From Panagrolaimus kolymaensis (taxonomy: Eukaryota > Nematoda > Chromadorea > Rhabditida > Panagrolaimidae): a DNA stretch of 64,000 bases. A program made the position numbers and the translations under genes. Positions 46,401-60,100 of this stretch are shown here, piece by piece. Position 1 is the stretch's first letter. The number at the start of each line of letters is the position of its first letter. The stretch spans positions 372,001 to 436,000 of the forward strand of contig JAJQJQ010000043.1 of the NCBI GenBank assembly GCA_028622995.1, written 5' to 3'. Below the pieces are notes generated by a model, which searched no databases, was not told the DNA's origin, and saw only the letters and a program-made list of their open reading frames with translations.

Positions 46401-49400
46401 TGGTTTAAGAGATCCTTTACAAAGAATTATATTTTCTTATTATTTCTAAAAACTTTTGCATAAATTGTGCAACTAAAAAATTTATAAAAAAACTGAGTAA
46501 GCATAACCGTTTTAGCCACTCTTTTCCAAGTTAAATAATATCAAAATATCAAAAACTGTCACAGAACAAAATAGGAATACAAAAAAGCATCATTGACCTT
46601 CAAAAAAAATTTTTCTCATCCATCTTGAAAACAAAAAAAATAAGCAAAAGAAAAAATCCTGGCATCGCGCAAAAAAAAAAAACTGGGGAAATTCGACATC
46701 TGGCTGACATTTTCCTCTCTCCCTACCTAAATTTTTAATTTTTCTGGAATAAAACTCAATTTTTTTATTTCCTTCGTTTTTTAGTGGAAATCCTATTTAT
46801 TCAATAATAATAAAAAAGGAAGAAAGCCGGTTTAGGTTTCCTCTCTTCTTCTTTTTTTTGTTCTTCAAACGTAAAAGAGAAGAGAGAGGAAAAAAACGGC
46901 GGTCATCTTGTGGCAATAATAAATGCGCAATTTTGTTTTTCAAATATCCTCCTGACCGGTTACAAAATTTTATTTTATTTATTTTGTTTGAATGAAAAAA
47001 ATATTGGAAAGCAAAAAAAGAATGAGGGATGAGGAAAGAAAAAAAAACTAGATGCAAATGAACACTAAAATTAAAATCCATATAATAAAAAATGGTTTAA
47101 TATTAAAAAAATGTTGGTTTGTTATGCAAAAAATTTGATGGAGGGATAATTTAAAAAAGCACAAAACTGTATATTTACGCCGTGACTGGAAAGGAAATTT
47201 AATAACTGGGTTCCTTTTCTAAACCAAAATTTTTTGAAACCGGGGTTTTGCTTCAGAGTCTGTAAAATACCAAACAAGAAAAAGAAAACTGAGTATTTGC
47301 AAAAAAAAGTTGGATAAAAAAACATCTTTTATTGAAACTAAAAGATGGTAAAAAAAATGCTTTTTTTGTTTTTAATAATTATTGTTGATTAAGTTTAAAC
47401 TTAATGTGGTAATATTCTAGGGTTGCAATATTTATGCAAAACAACTGGAAAAAGGAGTTTGAAAATTTTCCATCATTTCAAAAAAAACTGGATCCAGGTA
47501 ACTTAATAGGGAAATCAAAAAATTTAAATATCATTCTTTTAAACTGATAAAAAAATGGAAAAAAATATATTAACTGAATAAAACTACTGAAATAGCCTAA
47601 AGAAGCTAAATCCCTTTGAAAATCTATAAGAATCAAAAACAAAATAAAATGTATTAATGAAACGCTAGAAATTAGAATTTGCTATAAAAGCCAAAGATTA
47701 ATTTATCCCATCATGATCAATAAAACGATAAAACACTTTTTTTCCCATTTACGAATCACACATTTGTTTTGTCGTTTTATTATTTATTTTTTTGCGATGG
47801 CCCAACAAATAAATAAACGCTCAAACTCTAAGGCAGCTTTTTTCTTCTTCATGTTTTTAAATGGGAAAATCTTGTCTGATTTCTCACACTTTCCTTCAAA
47901 AAAAAGAAACTGCGATTATTATTTACAGAGCAAAAAAAAATCTTCAAAGATAGATTTATTGCAACGACAAAACTGGCTTTTAATTTTTTTCAATGTTCAA
48001 AAAAATATATAATTTATCTTCTTCGCCTCCTTCTATTTTTATTTTATTGTGTCTTTTTTTTTATTGCCAAAAAGCAGCATTCATCATTTTTTTATTTTTA
48101 GCAAAAAACGAAAGATGGAAAAATGTGAGATATTATTATTTATTTTTATCTCCATAATTATGCTTTTTTATCTTCATCGCAATCTGGTTCCAGATGTTTT
48201 GTTTTTTGCAATAAAAAAAGATAGAAAAGAATGCAAAGCTTTTTTTTATAACTCTCTCAATAATTTTCTTTACAAAAGTTTTACTTTTGTTAGATATTTT
48301 TAAAGCCAATTCTATAGGGAGAAAATAAAACTGATAAGAATAATAACACAAAATTTAGATTATTAATTAAATCAATCCAAAGAAATAAAACTGGCGAAGA
48401 ATGAAGTGAGTGTGACTCCATGGAATAATTATATTTTATTTAATCAAAAAAAAAACTGAATTAAAATCTATTATCATTTTTTTACTTAAATAATATTTAT
48501 TTCATTTTAAATAAAAGTTTAATTGATTACAAAAGTTTTAGAATGACAAAACTTTGCATAATTTTTTTTATTTTATTAAATATTTTGAGTTTTTTTTTAA
48601 AACTGTGAAGAACGCGTGAAACCTTTGTGGATTTAGAAACCAAACTAACAAAACTTACAAAAATCATAAAAAAGTAAAACTGAGTAAACGTTGATAAGCG
48701 AACTAGAGAAATTTTCTGGATTCTATTAAAATACAAACTGTTTGTAAGGAAGATGCGGGAATTAAAAAGTTAAATAAAATATAAACTGAAATAAATTTTT
48801 ATTATCTGAACATTCTAAAGTTCAAAAAAATTCAATAAAAATAACTGGTACCAGTGCTTCTTCCTCCTCCATCCTTTATTATTTATTTCTTCCTTTTTAA
48901 ACAATTCAATTTTTTTGATCTCCCACGAGGAATCCTAAAACCAAAAAAAAAATCCTTTAAAACTTTACTCCATCTTCTTCTCTCTTTTTTTATTTTTAAA
49001 TTGATGGCTTTATCTATTTTTGGCATTTCTTTCTTTTTATTTCTTTTTGTGGGATGTTCGTTTTTGCTGCTGTTGTTGCAAAAAAAAAATAATAATAAAG
49101 AGTTTCGCATTCAAAAAAAGAAAAAAATAATGGTTTAAACTGGCGTTTGCAAACTGCAATTAAAATAAAACTGGATGCCATCAATTAAGACAATTTATAA
49201 ATTTTGGTTTAATTTTAGGTTTTAAAAAAACTGCGGTAAAGTACGCATAAAGGTGTTGAATAGGATCATCCCAAACAAAAATGAATTATTAAAACGGAGA
49301 AGTTCATAAATTTACCGTTATTAAAAAAACAAATTTTATATTCCAAAAAAAGAAGAAGATTTCAGCCCAAATCTTTCATTTTTTTTATACTGTCTCCAAA

Positions 49401-49851
49401 AATCTGGGAAGAGCAGCCTCATTAAACTGGCGTAGCGCAAAAGTTTAGAAATAGAAAACTGTGTAAAATAGAATAATAATGAATGTAAACTGCGGTTTTG
49501 CTTTAAAATAGCAAGAGAGAAAAACATACATTTCAATAACAAACAAAAAAACTGAAGAAATCATTCGTATTTGAATTAAAACAAAGCTGTGTTTCAACAA
49601 AAAGAAAATTGCCATTAAAATGTGTATGTATTTGCAAAACAAAAAATAAACTGCCACGAACCGACTATTTTTGCTATTTGCAAATAACAAAACAAAAAAC
49701 TACAAATTTTAAAATTACAAGTTAAAAATTCATTTATTCAATCAAAAATAATAAAAGTAATATAATCAAAGCAATTGAAAAATAAATAATAATTTAATTA
49801 TACTCCACCATTTTTTTGAGATACAATCCATTCCATTATTATTTCATTCAT

Positions 49852-50915
49852 TCATTCTAAATCATTCAAATCGGTTTCTTCATTAAGAATTGCAATTTTT
49901 TCTGTTGTTTGCCATACGACGAGATGAATATATTGTCCAATCTGAAAAAAAGTAAGAATTTTTAGTAAAGAAGAATGATCCTTAAACTGTGAAATCATAA
50001 ATAATTTAGAAGAATCCAACGTTTTTTGTAGTTGGATTAATTATGAGAAAAAAACTGTGTCAGAAAGAAATTTAACTGAGTGGATTTAACTAATGATGCT
50101 ATAATTTTTGATTTGCGTTTTTTAACGAATAAAAAAATAATAAACTGCATATCTAATAGCAAATATGAAATAACGAACTGTTGCTATTTTAAGGATAAGT
50201 CAAGATAGAAGCTTCACATATTTTTAAACCAAAAAAACTGCACCAGATTAACACTTTTTTATAGATAAATTTTGGAAGTAATAAAAAATTTTAAATTTTA
50301 ACGCTTTTTTAAGAATCAAAATAATAACTGTTACAACCATTTTAAGCTTATCACGCAAAGATAATTCTTAAAGTTTATAAACTTTTTTCATAAATGAATT
50401 TAAAACTGTATATTCTTTTTTATTGACTCAATTTTCTTTAAACTTAAATAATTTTTATTAAAAAAATTAACTGACGATTCGTGAAAAATGCGGCATTTAC
50501 AACCAATTTTTTTAATCATTGAATGGAAAACTGTTTAAAATCAGCCTCATATAATAATTCCCAAAACTAACATCAAACAAAATCAACTCACCATAATATG
50601 TCCAAAACCATTTCCTTTATTTGTAGTATTTATAGCAAATTTGGTTCCAATTGCACTATGCCATGGTCCATCATTTTTTCCATTTGACGATGCATCAAGA
50701 AATTCTTTAATTCGACGACATAATTCAACTTTCCATTTTTCTGATGGCAACTAAAAAACAAAATATTTTTTTAAATCAAAAGTTTCGGAAAAATATGTTT
50801 AAAAAAAACTTACATCACAAAGAAATTCAGGAAGTTTTGTTTCAAAAGCTTTTTTGGTTGATTCAGCCATAACCATATGAATATATTTTAATTTGGTTTT
50901 TGATGATGGAAACAT
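49852..50915 (-). CDS. Divergent dynein light chain (LC8-type family)
   Basis: Three minus-strand exons, 50915-50814, 50750-50592 and 49941-49852, phase 0, 116 aa. The fold signature is WHSAIGTKFAI followed by YIHLVVWQTTEKIAIL, matching the PWHCIVGRNFGS...YFYLGQVAILLF core of dynein light chains, and a helix LCRRIKEFLDAS precedes it. The N-terminus has extra residues and the protein ends acidic (ETDLNDLE). The next in-frame ATGs (residues 14 and 16) may be the real start. LC8 proteins are dimeric hubs on the dynein intermediate chain. The divergence suggests a specialised paralogue, not the main LC8. Intron 2 (49942-50591) carries about ten plus-strand AAACTG copies, antisense to the gene. 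A minus-strand AATAAA is at 49733-49738. It is the only complete gene inside the right array. Confidence 0.75.
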
Positions 50916-53900
50916 TTTTTCTTTTTCGTTCTTTCGTTGTTTGTTTGAAGCTTGAAGAATAAAAATGAGAAGGAAGAGGAAAAGCGATGATCAAACGTTT
51001 GAATGGGGAAAAACTGAAAAAAAACAATGAAAATTAAAATTAATTTATGCAAATTTTAAAAGAGACAAAAAACTGCGAATATTGTTTGACACCGGTAGTG
51101 TAAATTATTGAAAGAAAAAAGGGAGTAATAATTTTTTTGGTTGGTTCAAGCAAACTGAGCATCAATATTATTGCATATTTATGAAGGAATAAATAAACTG
51201 AATTTCATATTTTAGTTGTATTTCATCTTCGAAAAGTTATAAAAAAAACTGTTGGACGATATTTGAGGGGTTTACATTAGCCATTTTGACCATAATGTAT
51301 ATTGGTGTCCCTTTATAGCAAAAATATTTTAGGAAAAAAACTGTGTAATATTAGGAGAGATCTGCAATAATAAACCTTAATGCTTTTATTTAAATTTTAT
51401 TTTTTAAACTTTTTTTAAACTGTTGTTGAAGGAATGTTGCGGTTTTATTTATTTTTTTGAACATTGCTTTTTTTTTATCTTTTATACGGTTTTATTTTGA
51501 TTAAAACTGCCACAATTTCTTTGTGTTTGTGTATTAAAAATAAAAAAAACTGTAAAATTTCTTTCAAAAAGGTTTGAATACATAAAACTTGCCACAATGA
51601 AACCAATAAATAAAAACAAAAAAATATTCATACACGAACAATATCCAACTAAATTAGATAATTACCCTTCTTTTTCTTCTCATTCTTTTTTTCTGGGTTA
51701 TTTGTTTCCTGTTTTTTCTTTTGTTTGAAATTTTTTTTCTTATTTGAAGAAATAAATTTTATGAAACCATTTGATTGTTGTTTCAAGTAAGAAAGAAAGC
51801 GCGTTTCTTTCAAAACAAAAGCAAAGTCAAAAATGTTACTTTTTTTACCCAACAATTTTTTCATTAAGTTCGTTATCGTCTCCTTTTCTCAATCTTTTTA
51901 TTTTCTTTATTTTTTCCTTTTTTTTCTTTTTTTCCACCCGCCGGAAGACGGAAGCGCGATGTCTTGCCGGAAATCAAAAAAAGAAACAATGGTGAAAGAA
52001 AAGAAAGTCAGCGATGCCAGCGATGCCAGCGAAATTGCAACTGAAGGAAGCTGAGAGTGACTTTGACTCTTTTTTTTCTTTCTTTTATTCTTTTATTCTT
52101 GGCCATCTTCGTCTTCTGCTTTGGCTCTATTTTGCCACTTAAAAAATGGATTCTTTTCTTTCTTCTATCTATCTTCTTTTTTTGTTGGTTTTGTTTATGC
52201 TCATCCAAGCATTTTGTATAATTTATCTTCTTTGCGTTAGTTTAAAAAAAGTTTGAGGGTTTTTTTTATTTAGAAGTACTGTAACTGATGATTTTGTAAC
52301 AGCAAAAAAATCTTATTTTTGCTCATAGATTTTGATTTTAAAAAACCATTTAGAAAATTAAAAACTGTTTTCTCGCGCGTGTATTTTTTGTTAATTTTGA
52401 AAGAACTAAACTGGATTCAATAATTTAAGCATTAAGCGCTGTCTTTGATTTATTTTTCAAAAATCGCTTTTTTTTTTATTTCTTTAAACTTTATTTAACA
52501 CTTCTTTGCCTTTTTATCATGTTTTATTTAAATTATTTCTAAAGCTTTGCAAATTTACATATAAATTTTTTGATATAACTGCTCGAAATTGCTCAAATTT
52601 AAATAATTATTATATACTAATCTTTTTAACTTTCATCTTTTTTTAAATGCATTTAAAACTGTAATTCAGGAAAAAGTTTAACGCACTGATTCAAGAAAAA
52701 ATATTTAAAAATTAAACTGACATGAAGCAGCGAAAAAGCATTGTTAAAAATAAAAATCATTTTTTAACTTTAATAACTTTTAAATTTTAACTGTAAAATG
52801 TTAAGTTTTGTTTTTGAACATGGATTTAAAAAGAAAATCTTGAAATTAAAAAAAACTGTTGCAACTATAGAGTCATGGTTTCACTAATGAAAATTAAGCA
52901 ACTTTTTTTTTGTTCTAAACTTTTATCGGTGATAATAAAAACTGAATACCTCCAATGACGCATGGGTTTTAATTTTTATTTGGCATAAACTAAAATTTTG
53001 TGAGGATGTGGTAAAACTGTTGAAACGGAAACTTATGGTAAACCAAATAAAAGCAATAATAAACTGTCAATTGTTATTGGGTTCGGATAAAAATCAATTT
53101 AAAAAAATTAAAGTTTTACACTAAAAATCAATCTTTCATTTTACAAAACTGAAGTCACATGTGCTTTCTGTTGAGGTGGATTAAAAACTGCAAAAAAAGG
53201 CTTTCATTTCGTTATTTTGCCAAAAAAAAATGAAAACTGAACATTGGTTAGCAAAAAAAAGGATAGTACCCATTAAAATATTGTATTTTTTTCGAAACTG
53301 GAGCAACCATTTACGGAGGAACAATTAATTTATCACTAAATTCTTTTTTTTCTTATTTTCATTTAATAACTGTGTAAATTTTTTTGATCTTTTTTCATTT
53401 TCTCATGATACTTTTTTTTGCAACTATAGTCATCTATTTATCTACAGTAACTCTAAGAAGAAGAAAAATCTTGCCATCTCATAATAATAAGCAAAAATGA
53501 CACATTCAAAATTTTTTGTCAAACAAATTTTTTTCTTGACTCATGGTAAATTAAATTATGTATGTCTTTATTATTTCTATTCTATCCCGACGACGACAAG
53601 AACCCAAAAAAAGAAAAAGAAAGTCAAACTTGAAGGAGAAAAAAATGACATAATTTTTAACTCAACTTGACGACTTTTATACTTTTTTTTCTTCCTTTTT
53701 CTCGACCGACCAACCAACACCCAAAAAAAAAAGCAATGAAAATGAGAAATAAAAAATTAGTGGAGTGCTTTTTTTTTCGGCAACAGCTAGCCTGAGTTTT
53801 TGCTTTCTCAATGACTAAAAATAAAGACAGATGTCAAATATATGCCCTTAAGGCATTAAACTCATGAAGAAAAAAAAATATTACTTATTTTATGTAAGAA

Positions 53901-56622
53901 TCATGTTTTTTTTTTGTTTGAGTCTCTCAAAATTTAAAATAAAAAAAATAAGGAGTTACTTTAGGTTATTTTCTTTTGCTTTATTACTTTTTTTTCGTTT
54001 TTGCTTTCAGCACCAACAAAGTCTCAAAAAAAAATAAAATAAAACCAATTTTTTCTTTTTTTGGTTAATTTTTTCATGAATGGCGTGTTTTTGGGTAATT
54101 TTTTTAACACTGAGCTCCATTCTTTCTTTTTTTGACTATAATTGGAGCGTCTTTGATTTCATAGATTTTTTTTATTGTTTTATGATTAAAAAAACTGCCG
54201 CTGGGTAAATTTAAGTGTTTATTTGAAATTGGAAATTTTGCGTTTCTTTTATCACCTAAAAACTTTTAATTCAGAAAACTGTTTCGTTTTATTGTTTTTT
54301 TATATAATTATTTTTAACTGAAGGAATATGATTTTTGGTAGCACGTTTTTTTATATAAAACTGGGCGTTTGATTTTATTGTTTAATTACTCACTTTTAAA
54401 CTGAAATTTAAATTTGTTTATTTTTATTGGACTTTTTTAAACTGTAAATCCATTTCATGAAGAAGAAAAAAATAATAATCTATTTTTCATTATTTATTTT
54501 TTGGCTTCACCATGTCGCTTTTTTGTTTGACAATAAACTGTTTAAACTTCAAATTCTAAAACTAACTCAAATCTTGATTGCCAAAAAAAACAATAGAGAT
54601 CCTAAATTATATTTTAACTGCGTTGAACAGTTTTATCCTTGTTTTTTTTTCCTTCAATTTTCGTTCATTTCATGGTCACGATTCCTTGCTTTTTTGTATT
54701 TGAAAATTAATTTTCAAACTCAATTTTGCGAAAAATTATTTTATTTTATCAAATCCAAAAATCTCAGAGTATTTAATTTTATTTTTGTTTCTCTTTTCTC
54801 CTTTTTTGCCACTTTAATTTAAGAAAGAAAAAAAGTATCATCGACTTTTATTTTTTTACTTTCAAAGTATTTAACTGGGCGTCGAAGAAGTTTCCGGTCA
54901 TTATCGCCTTTTTTTAAAGAAAAAAAGAAGAGAAATTTAAATGCAATTTCAATTTTTAGTCTTTTATCAATAATTAACTGTGAAGAAGCAAGTTTAGAAA
55001 TATTTTTAACTGTTGTAAATTTGTATCTTTTTTGCTACCTTTTGAAAATTTTTTTCTCCAATAAAATTGCCCATGTTTTAGGATTTTTAATTTTTTTAAG
55101 CTGTAGGAATATCTACCTTTATTATTTTAGAAATAACTTCATTTCTTTTTTGAAATGTTTTAAAACTTCATAACTTTTTTTTCATAAATAAAACTGAGCA
55201 TTGCTTATCCGGTTTCAAAGCAGCTTTCGAATATTTGGAAAAACTTTTAAATAGGTAATTATTATTTATTTAAACTCTTAAAAGAATCTTTTCCATAAAA
55301 ATTTACACACTTTTTTTCATCTGATTGGGAAGGCAATAGGAAAAATTAAAATGCATAATAGTTGTTTAGTTTGGGATATTTTTTCCTTTAAAAAAAGAAA
55401 CAAAAAAATATTAAATTAAACTGGAAACAGTTGTGGTTGAATATTTTAAATTTTTTACATTGTCATCGAGGGACAATATTTATGGTTTAACTGAGTTCAT
55501 TTTGTGCCAAAACAAATAAAGTAAATTTAAAACTGGTATTTCGATTTTTACAGCAAAAAAAGTTTAGAAATTAACTGAGTGAAGTGAAAAGGTTCGGCGT
55601 TTTTTTTTCTTCAGCTTTTTTATTCTTTTTTTTCACACAGACTTTTTCTTCCCTATTGTGGTACTTTTCAATTCAGCCCTTTGCATATTTGATGATTTTA
55701 CCATATTTTTAAAACTGCACAGAGAAAAAAACACTCCCGAATTTGGCAGCTTTTCGTGTTTTTTTAATCCCAGTCTTTTGTTATTGCCGACCGACCGACA
55801 GTGATTCGTAGCAACTCACTTTCTCATATTTTTTTGTTTCGGCAAAAACCCAAAATTTATTTCCAAACAAAAAAATTTATTTGGGTGCTTTTTTATTCAA
55901 AAAAAAACTCAAATTTGGAGCAACTGCAACTTCTCGCGTGATTTATGACCTTTCTCTTTTTATTTTTTTTGGCACCATACTCTAAAAGAAAAATACATAT
56001 ATCTTTGCGCTACTACTACGAATGAATGACATCGAGAAAAAGAGAAAACGAAAAAACATTTTTCATAGGCGCTGATTATTTTTGTCCAATGTTTTATTCT
56101 TTCTCTCTTTTTTTTCTTCTTGTTGTTGTTGATGTTGCAACACTTTTTTTTAATTTATTACTTTATTTTCTTATTCTGTCACCCATTGTTTTTTTTTGAA
56201 ATGGAGATTTTAAAACTGCGAAGTTCTTGGATATTTGAGCTTTTTATAAAGTTGAAATTTTATAATTAAAATCTTTTTAGCTATTTTTTTTTGTAAAAAA
56301 TTTGTATAAAAACTGTAATATTCAGATAACTTTTTAGCAACAAAGCTCAAGTTCATATCTTTTTTAATTTTAAAAACTGCATTTGATTAAACTGTTTTTT
56401 TTTTATTTTAACACAAATTAAAATTGTAAGATCAATTTTTCAGTTGATCCGAAAAAAACATGAAGCTTACTCCAATAAATTTCTTTTTTTGTTCTCAAAT
56501 AAATCAAATTTTATTTAACTGTTTGTTCATAAAATCTTTTTTTATATATAATTTTGGGTTTTAAAAAACTGCGGTTGTTTTGTATCATTGGTGCTTTTTT
56601 TTCTCAAACTCACACAAAAAAA

Positions 56623-56630
56623 CTGTTTCA
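56623..56630 (+). promoter_or_regulatory. Exact CTGTTTCA (C. elegans piRNA core motif)
   Basis: It sits inside an array copy reading AAAAAACTGTTTCATAAA, preceded by an A run as for the other copies. The same caution applies as for the copy at 43407. Confidence 0.45.
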
Positions 56631-57035
56631 TAAATTTATTGGCTTTTATTCTCTTCGATCCTTGATCGTTTAATTTTTTAATTTCCAATTCAATGGCATT
56701 TAAAAAAAAAACTGAATAACAAGAAAGAAAATTACACACGAATTGCGTTAACTGTTTTGTAATTAAAATCCTTGCTTTTTTTTAAATCAAAATTGTATGA
56801 CTATCATTTGTGATATTTCTTTTTTTTTATGAATTTCGCATACTTTCTAAATAATATTTAAACTGTGATAAAGATTATTGCCTAATTTAATCTATTAATC
56901 ATCCATTCCTATAATTAATCGTGTTTTTTCTCTCGATTTAAAACTGTTTAATTCATTTTGCAATTTTTATATTGTATTTAATGCAATAATTTCAAAATTG
57001 GTAATTTTCATTTGCAGCATCATTGAGAACCCAAA

Positions 57036-57171
57036 ATGAATTCAATGCTCAAACAATTATTATCATTGCTTATCACATTATTGTTGCTTTGCCTTCCTGC
57101 AATTTGTGATCCAAATGATATTCGATCATGGAAGGATCAACACCCCCAATCTCGTGCACAAATGTTATATA
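57036..57171 (+). CDS. First coding exon of a secreted-protein gene
   Basis: TTTGCAG at about 57,017 precedes a short 5' UTR and an ATG. The 45 codons start with a signal peptide (MNSMLKQLLSLLITLLLLCL, then PAICD), continue DPNDIRSWKDQHPQSRAQML, and end at a phase-1 GTAAGT donor (57172). No following exon was recognised before 64,000, so either a later exon was missed or the intron exceeds 6.8 kb and runs off the window. The array continues through it. The family is not recognised. Prepropeptides and small secreted enzymes both fit. Confidence 0.6.
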
Positions 57172-60100
57172 GTAAGTTTATGATTTTTTTCTTCGAAAAA
57201 AAGGGATAAATATTATTAAAAAAACTTCGGGGGTAATCCAACAACGGAATGTTGATAATACAAAACCATGGCAAACTGTTTGAATAAAAACAATTTTATA
57301 TTTAAGTTAAATTTTATAAACTGCGAACTTTTAACTCCCCAATATTAAAAAAAATTAAAACTATGTTAAAACTTATTTTGGAATTTCATTTTATAACTGT
57401 CATTTCAATTTTGACATTGTTTAAACATAAAAATTTTAAAATATATTCATATCCATTAAAAAACTGTATTAACAACTGGAATGATTCAAGTTGTAAAAAA
57501 TCATTGATAAAATTTAAAAACTGTCGATCTTTTCTTATTTTCAAATAATTCAATTTTCTTGTATTTAAATTAAGATCTTTTTAAACTGTCAGATTTATTC
57601 TTTTTACTTTAAAAAAGTCGTTAAAGTTATCGACAAATAATTTGCAAAATCTTTTAATATTTTTTATATACATATTTCAAACTGTTTTTTTCTTCAAAAA
57701 ACTTTTATTTTTCATGTCCATCATCATTGATGTCTAAAAAACTGTTATCTAGAAAGTTGTGCTGTAATAAGCTTGAAAGACCAAAGAATAAAAAAACAGA
57801 ATTAAAATTAGAAAACTTAATTTAAAAAGAAAACTGTAATTTGACGCTAAATTTGATAGCCGTTTTTGTATCATTTTTTTCAAACTGAGTCAAGTTTATT
57901 TTTCGAACACTTTTTTCCAGAATTAAGAAAATGCTTTTATTTTTATTTTTAAAATACAACTTATAAAAAAACTGAATCCTGCTTTTATTTTTCGAATTAA
58001 TAGTTTAGTTTTATTTTTAAAATTATGAAGGCGTTACAAAAAAACACTGTACATAAAATATAAACACTGACATCATGAAAAAAATATCCACGAATCAAAA
58101 ACAAAAGATTTCTTTCTTCTTTTTTATTGTATTAAATCTTTTCACACTTCAATATTCATTCATGCTCGGCAAAAAAGGAAAGAACAAGAAAAAACAACTT
58201 TACACATTCCTTCCCCTCTCAATTTTTTTCTCTCGTCTCTTCGTTATTTTTTGTTGTTTGTTAAAATTAGTTTTTGTAATTTTATTTTACGTTTATTTTT
58301 TTAATGTTCACGCTAAAATAAACGTCCCCGCGACTTTGCAAATCGCATCTTTCTTTTTCTCTTCAAAAATAAATAAGTTTTAGAAGTCTAAGGAGCAAAA
58401 GCAAGCAAGCGACGACGACAACTTCTTGACTTTGTATTTTCTAAGCTTTTGTTGTTGCCTGATGGAATGAAAAAACAAATGTGAGTGGAATATATAAAAT
58501 AAAAAATGAAAATAAAATTTATGTAAAAAAGCTTCTCTTCTCGTCCCTTCTCTCTTTTTTTATTTTTCGCGCATCAAAGAAACAAAAAACGTTGAAGCGA
58601 AAAAAAAATGCCAAACATTAAATTTATAAAAATAAAAATAGTGTGTTGAAGTAAGTCTCTCTCTTCTCTCTGTCTCAATTTATTTTACATATATCTTTTG
58701 ACTGACTTCCCTTGTTTTTTTTTGTTGATGCTAAAAATAAAAAAAAAATAAAAAATTGAATTGTTTAACGCTTCGCTTTACAAGCGCGGATTAATTTCAT
58801 TTATATGTGTATGCCTGTCGTCTTTTTTCTTCTTACTTTTTCTTATTTTTGACTTGTCTTGCATCTTGTCAAAAAAGTTAAAAAAAGAAGTCTTTTCATG
58901 GCTTTGCTTAGTAAAAGTTTAAAAAAAAAAGTAAAGATAAAAAAAAACTGCTGCAGCCAATATTTGTGTTTCGTCTTCAAAACATATTTTTTTATTTATT
59001 TATTTATTTGCTAGTTTTAACTGTCTTAATCAAACAGCTCTTTTTCTTCATCTTGATTTTCTTTTTTTTTTAATAATTATTTCTTTTAACTGAGTACATA
59101 CTTGTTTCTTGCGATATATGCAAAAAAAATTTTTTACATTTTTTAAAACTGTTTAGCATTATCTTTTACACAAAACTTTTAATAACAAAATTTATTGTGA
59201 CTTTTTTTGATTAAGGTTCCATCTGAAACATTACTTATTTCTTATCAAAAAAAGAAAATGGAGGAGGAGAGATAGATATTGTAAGTTTTTTCAAAAATAA
59301 AAAAACTGGAATAACTTTAGGAATAACTATTTTAACAAATGTTTTAATTTTTACTTTATTAATTTATTATTTTTATTCATGTTTTTAACTGACATAATTT
59401 TTGATCATTTTTATTATTTTTAAGTTTTTTTTAAATAAACTGTCATCTATAAAGTTTTCGGGTTTCTTTTAAAAAAAAAATGCGCTTTGTAGAATATTGT
59501 AAATAGCTTCTTGATTATCGGAAGAAAAAACAATGGGAAAATTCCAATAATGATTTTTAAAACTGGTCCAAATCTTTTTTTTGGTGATTGTTAAACTACG
59601 TCAAGGTACCAATCCACGCAAAAACATCAAACATCAATAATATATGTAAAAAGAAATTTTAATCAAATTTTTTGCTTCACCTTTCTTTTTTATTATTTTA
59701 TTATTTCCTTCTTTGTTTCGTTTTTTTTGCATGGCTCTTTTTTTTCTTTTTGAAAAGCTTTTCTCAAGTGGAGCTCAAAGTGTTTTGCTCTCCTCCATCT
59801 ATCGCTTTCTTTTGATTTATGTCTTTAATCCTTTCTTTTTCTATAGCACTTTTTTGATGGCATTTTTTAGTGGATATTATCTTTTTTATAAACTGTGAGG
59901 ACTTTATTATTTCTTTAGTTTTGTTTTAATATTTGCGCAAGAAATAACTGTTTACTGAAGTTAAAACTTTTTTTATTCGGCATTGTTATGTTTTGAGATA
60001 CTAGATTAAAAAAACTTTAAACTGATTAGTTGCAATAAATAATAGCATTCTTTTTCATGTTTAAAACTAAAGTTTGGTGGGCAAAGTAAAACTGTGATAA

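Noticed and set aside
51771..52054. Plus-strand frames ending in a DASDASE repeat
   Set aside because: The short GATGCCAGC repeat and oligo(T) create the frame. No splice signals or family were seen.
54457..54822. 121-residue plus-strand frame with hydrophobic stretches
   Set aside because: It contains AAACTG copies in several reading frames and Phe-rich low complexity, so it does not look like a membrane protein gene.
57363..57548. 61-residue frame following the secreted-protein exon
   Set aside because: It is a continuation candidate by position only. It has no acceptor in the right phase and includes array motifs, so it is not taken as exon 2.
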